Assembly (NCBI GenBank): GCA_043755815.1
Contig: JAYUSF010000220.1
Location: 20,633-84,632, forward strand
Direction: 5' to 3'
Length of the DNA: 64,000 nt
DNA from: CAIWAH01 sp043755815
GTDB taxonomy: Bacteria; Verrucomicrobiota; Verrucomicrobiia; Limisphaerales; UBA9464
The notes below the pieces were generated by a model, which had not been told where the DNA came from, did not search any database, and was given only the letters and a program-made list of their open reading frames with translations. A program made the translations under genes and the position numbers. Numbering within the stretch: position 1 is the first letter of the stretch; each line of letters starts with the position of its first letter. Positions 63,076-64,000 of this stretch are shown one piece after another.

Positions 63076-63558
63076 ATGGTTCACGTTGGCATCGGCTACG
63101 ATGTGCATGAATTGGTCGAAGGCCGCCGGCTGGTGCTGGGCGGCGTGGAGATTCCCCATCCGAAGGGGCTCGACGGTCATTCGGATGCCGACGCCCTGCT
63201 GCACGCCATCACCGACGCGGTTCTGGGCGCCATCGGCGAGGTGGACATTGGCCATCTCTTTCCGAATACCGACCCGACCTGGAAGAACGCGCCGAGCCGG
63301 ATTTTCCTCGAGGAAGCGGCCCGTCGGGTCAAGGCCCGCGGTGGCCGGATCGTGAACATTGACGCCTCACTCATGGCCGAGCAGCCGAAGATCTTTCCGC
63401 ACCTCGTGGCCATGAAGGCGCACATTGCGGAGGCGCTGGGCATTGAGGTGCGCAAGGTGGGCGTGAAGGCGACCACCAACGAACGGCTCGGCTTTGTCGG
63501 GCGGGAAGAGGGCATCGCGGCCATGGCGGTGGCGGCCGTGGAGTTGCCGGAAGCTTGA
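63076..63558 (+). CDS. ispF: 2-C-methyl-D-erythritol 2,4-cyclodiphosphate synthase
   Basis: 160 residues, the standard length. Fifth enzyme of the non-mevalonate (MEP) isoprenoid route: it cyclises CDP-methylerythritol phosphate, releasing CMP. Metal ligands: D9 and H11 in GIGYDVHEL, and H43 in GHSDADALLHAITDAVLGA. The nucleotide-binding part is KATTNERLGFVGREEGIAAMAV. Trimeric, zinc-dependent, cytosolic. It is divergent from the racemase (139 bp between starts) and followed at 22 bp by a small gene in the same direction. Confidence 0.97.
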   Translation: MVHVGIGYDVHELVEGRRLVLGGVEIPHPKGLDGHSDADALLHAITDAVLGAIGEVDIGHLFPNTDPTWKNAPSRIFLEEAARRVKARGGRIVNIDASLMAEQPKIFPHLVAMKAHIAEALGIEVRKVGVKATTNERLGFVGREEGIAAMAVAAVELPEA

Positions 63559-63580
63559 GGCCACGATTTCTCCTGATCCT

Positions 63581-63880
63581 ATGGGTGTAAAAGCAGAAGT
63601 GGGTTGGACCACCGACCTCGAAGACGGCGGCAAACGCCACGTCACGGCCGAGAAGTTCGGCAAGGCCTGGAAATTCGCGGAACGGCTCAAGCGCCGGGGC
63701 CGCGACATCCAATGGGTGCCGATCCCGCAGCCGGCGCTGGCCGACTGGCTCGACCTGCTGGAGTGCCTGGAGCGGCGGTATCAGCGGGACCTCACCCCGC
63801 CCGACCAGTTGGAGCACGTCCGGCGCCTGATCCGTGAGCACTTTCCGGATCACCGTTTCACGGACAAGGGACCGGGTTGA
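63581..63880 (+). CDS. Small soluble hypothetical protein downstream of ispF
   Basis: 99 residues from ATG 63581. MGVKAEVGWTTDLEDGGKRH is followed by AEKFGKAWKFAERLKRRGRDIQWVPIPQPALADWLDLLECLERRYQRDLTPPDQLEHVRRLIREHFPD. No signal or membrane segment. It is mostly helical and charged, with aromatic residues in the centre. I do not recognise a family. A longer frame back to 63494 would overlap ispF and is rejected. The short spacing suggests co-transcription with ispF. Confidence 0.6.
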   Translation: MGVKAEVGWTTDLEDGGKRHVTAEKFGKAWKFAERLKRRGRDIQWVPIPQPALADWLDLLECLERRYQRDLTPPDQLEHVRRLIREHFPDHRFTDKGPG

Positions 63881-63954
63881 GCCGCCCGATTTTCAGGTGG
63901 ACGGGGGTGCATCTTTTCACCGTGTGCGCGCTTGGCCGACCCGCGCTCTGGACT

Positions 63955-63972
63955 GCGGGGACATGTCCCCGC
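63955..63972. repeat. Perfect 18-bp palindrome in a REP-like element
   Basis: gcggggacatgtccccgc, within the gcgctctg...gcttttcc family also seen at 55134-55185. Nothing coding is visible from 63881 to the window end. Confidence 0.7.
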
Positions 63973-64000
63973 TTTTCCTGCGCCGTGTCAGTTCCAAAGG

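Overview
The window is GC-rich bacterial DNA. Its gene content points to Verrucomicrobiota, probably a Pedosphaera/Limisphaera-like lineage: very large secreted multidomain proteins, PEP-CTERM tails, sulfatases, ECF-type sigma factors of the planctomycete/verrucomicrobial kind, few clear Shine-Dalgarno sites, and many short palindromic intergenic repeats. This placement is inferred from protein style; there is no rRNA or other marker here to fix it. I see no tRNA, rRNA, CRISPR array, integrase or complete insertion sequence.

Layout. (a) 0-8 kb: the start of a phosphodiesterase-like gene (minus), a glutamine synthetase-family gene and glgB (glycogen branching enzyme). A twice-frameshifted beta-helix/GEVED secreted protein gene lies between the last two, and the 49-bp 3' end of the glutamine synthetase gene is repeated on its far side. 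(b) 8-11.1 kb: an accessory patch of toxin-antitoxin-like genes (one truncated PIN toxin, a coupled small pair, higBA). It contains a 124-bp copy of the glgB 3' end and a ~330-bp repeat carrying a 141-143 bp element with 24-bp terminal inverted repeats. (c) 11.1-22 kb: a secreted pectate-lyase-like protein, a Tat-exported metallophosphatase, an ECF sigma factor, a 1.6-kaa beta-propeller protein with two c-type heme motifs, a PEP-CTERM protein and a secreted lamin-G-like protein. (d) 22-28.9 kb, minus strand: an operon-like run of a sulfatase-SGNH hydrolase fusion, a secreted propeller-like protein, a second sulfatase and a TauE/SafE anion exporter. This looks like a sulfated-glycan desulfation locus.

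(e) 28.9-62 kb, the most unusual part. A PEP-CTERM protein, a 4098-aa protein with an embedded LCAT-like lipase domain and a 3659-aa protein are joined by ATGA start/stop overlaps and followed by a Gly-rich 386-aa secreted protein (module A). Module B is a 1718-aa protein plus a 392-aa paralogue of the Gly-rich protein. The 3659-aa and 1718-aa giants both carry thrombospondin-type-3 Ca-binding repeats and then a run of near-identical 24-residue repeats. Each module has the same three-block upstream motif. Between them, a 3' fragment of the proline racemase gene that ends module B is fused to sequence matching the region just upstream of module A. This is the scar of an old tandem duplication.

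(f) 62-64 kb: proline racemase/hydroxyproline epimerase (minus), ispF and a small conserved-looking protein.

Recurring themes are duplication of gene 3' ends wherever accessory DNA sits, and palindromic elements, at least one of them in frame within a signal-peptide coding region. All functional statements rest on motif recognition by eye; no database search was possible.
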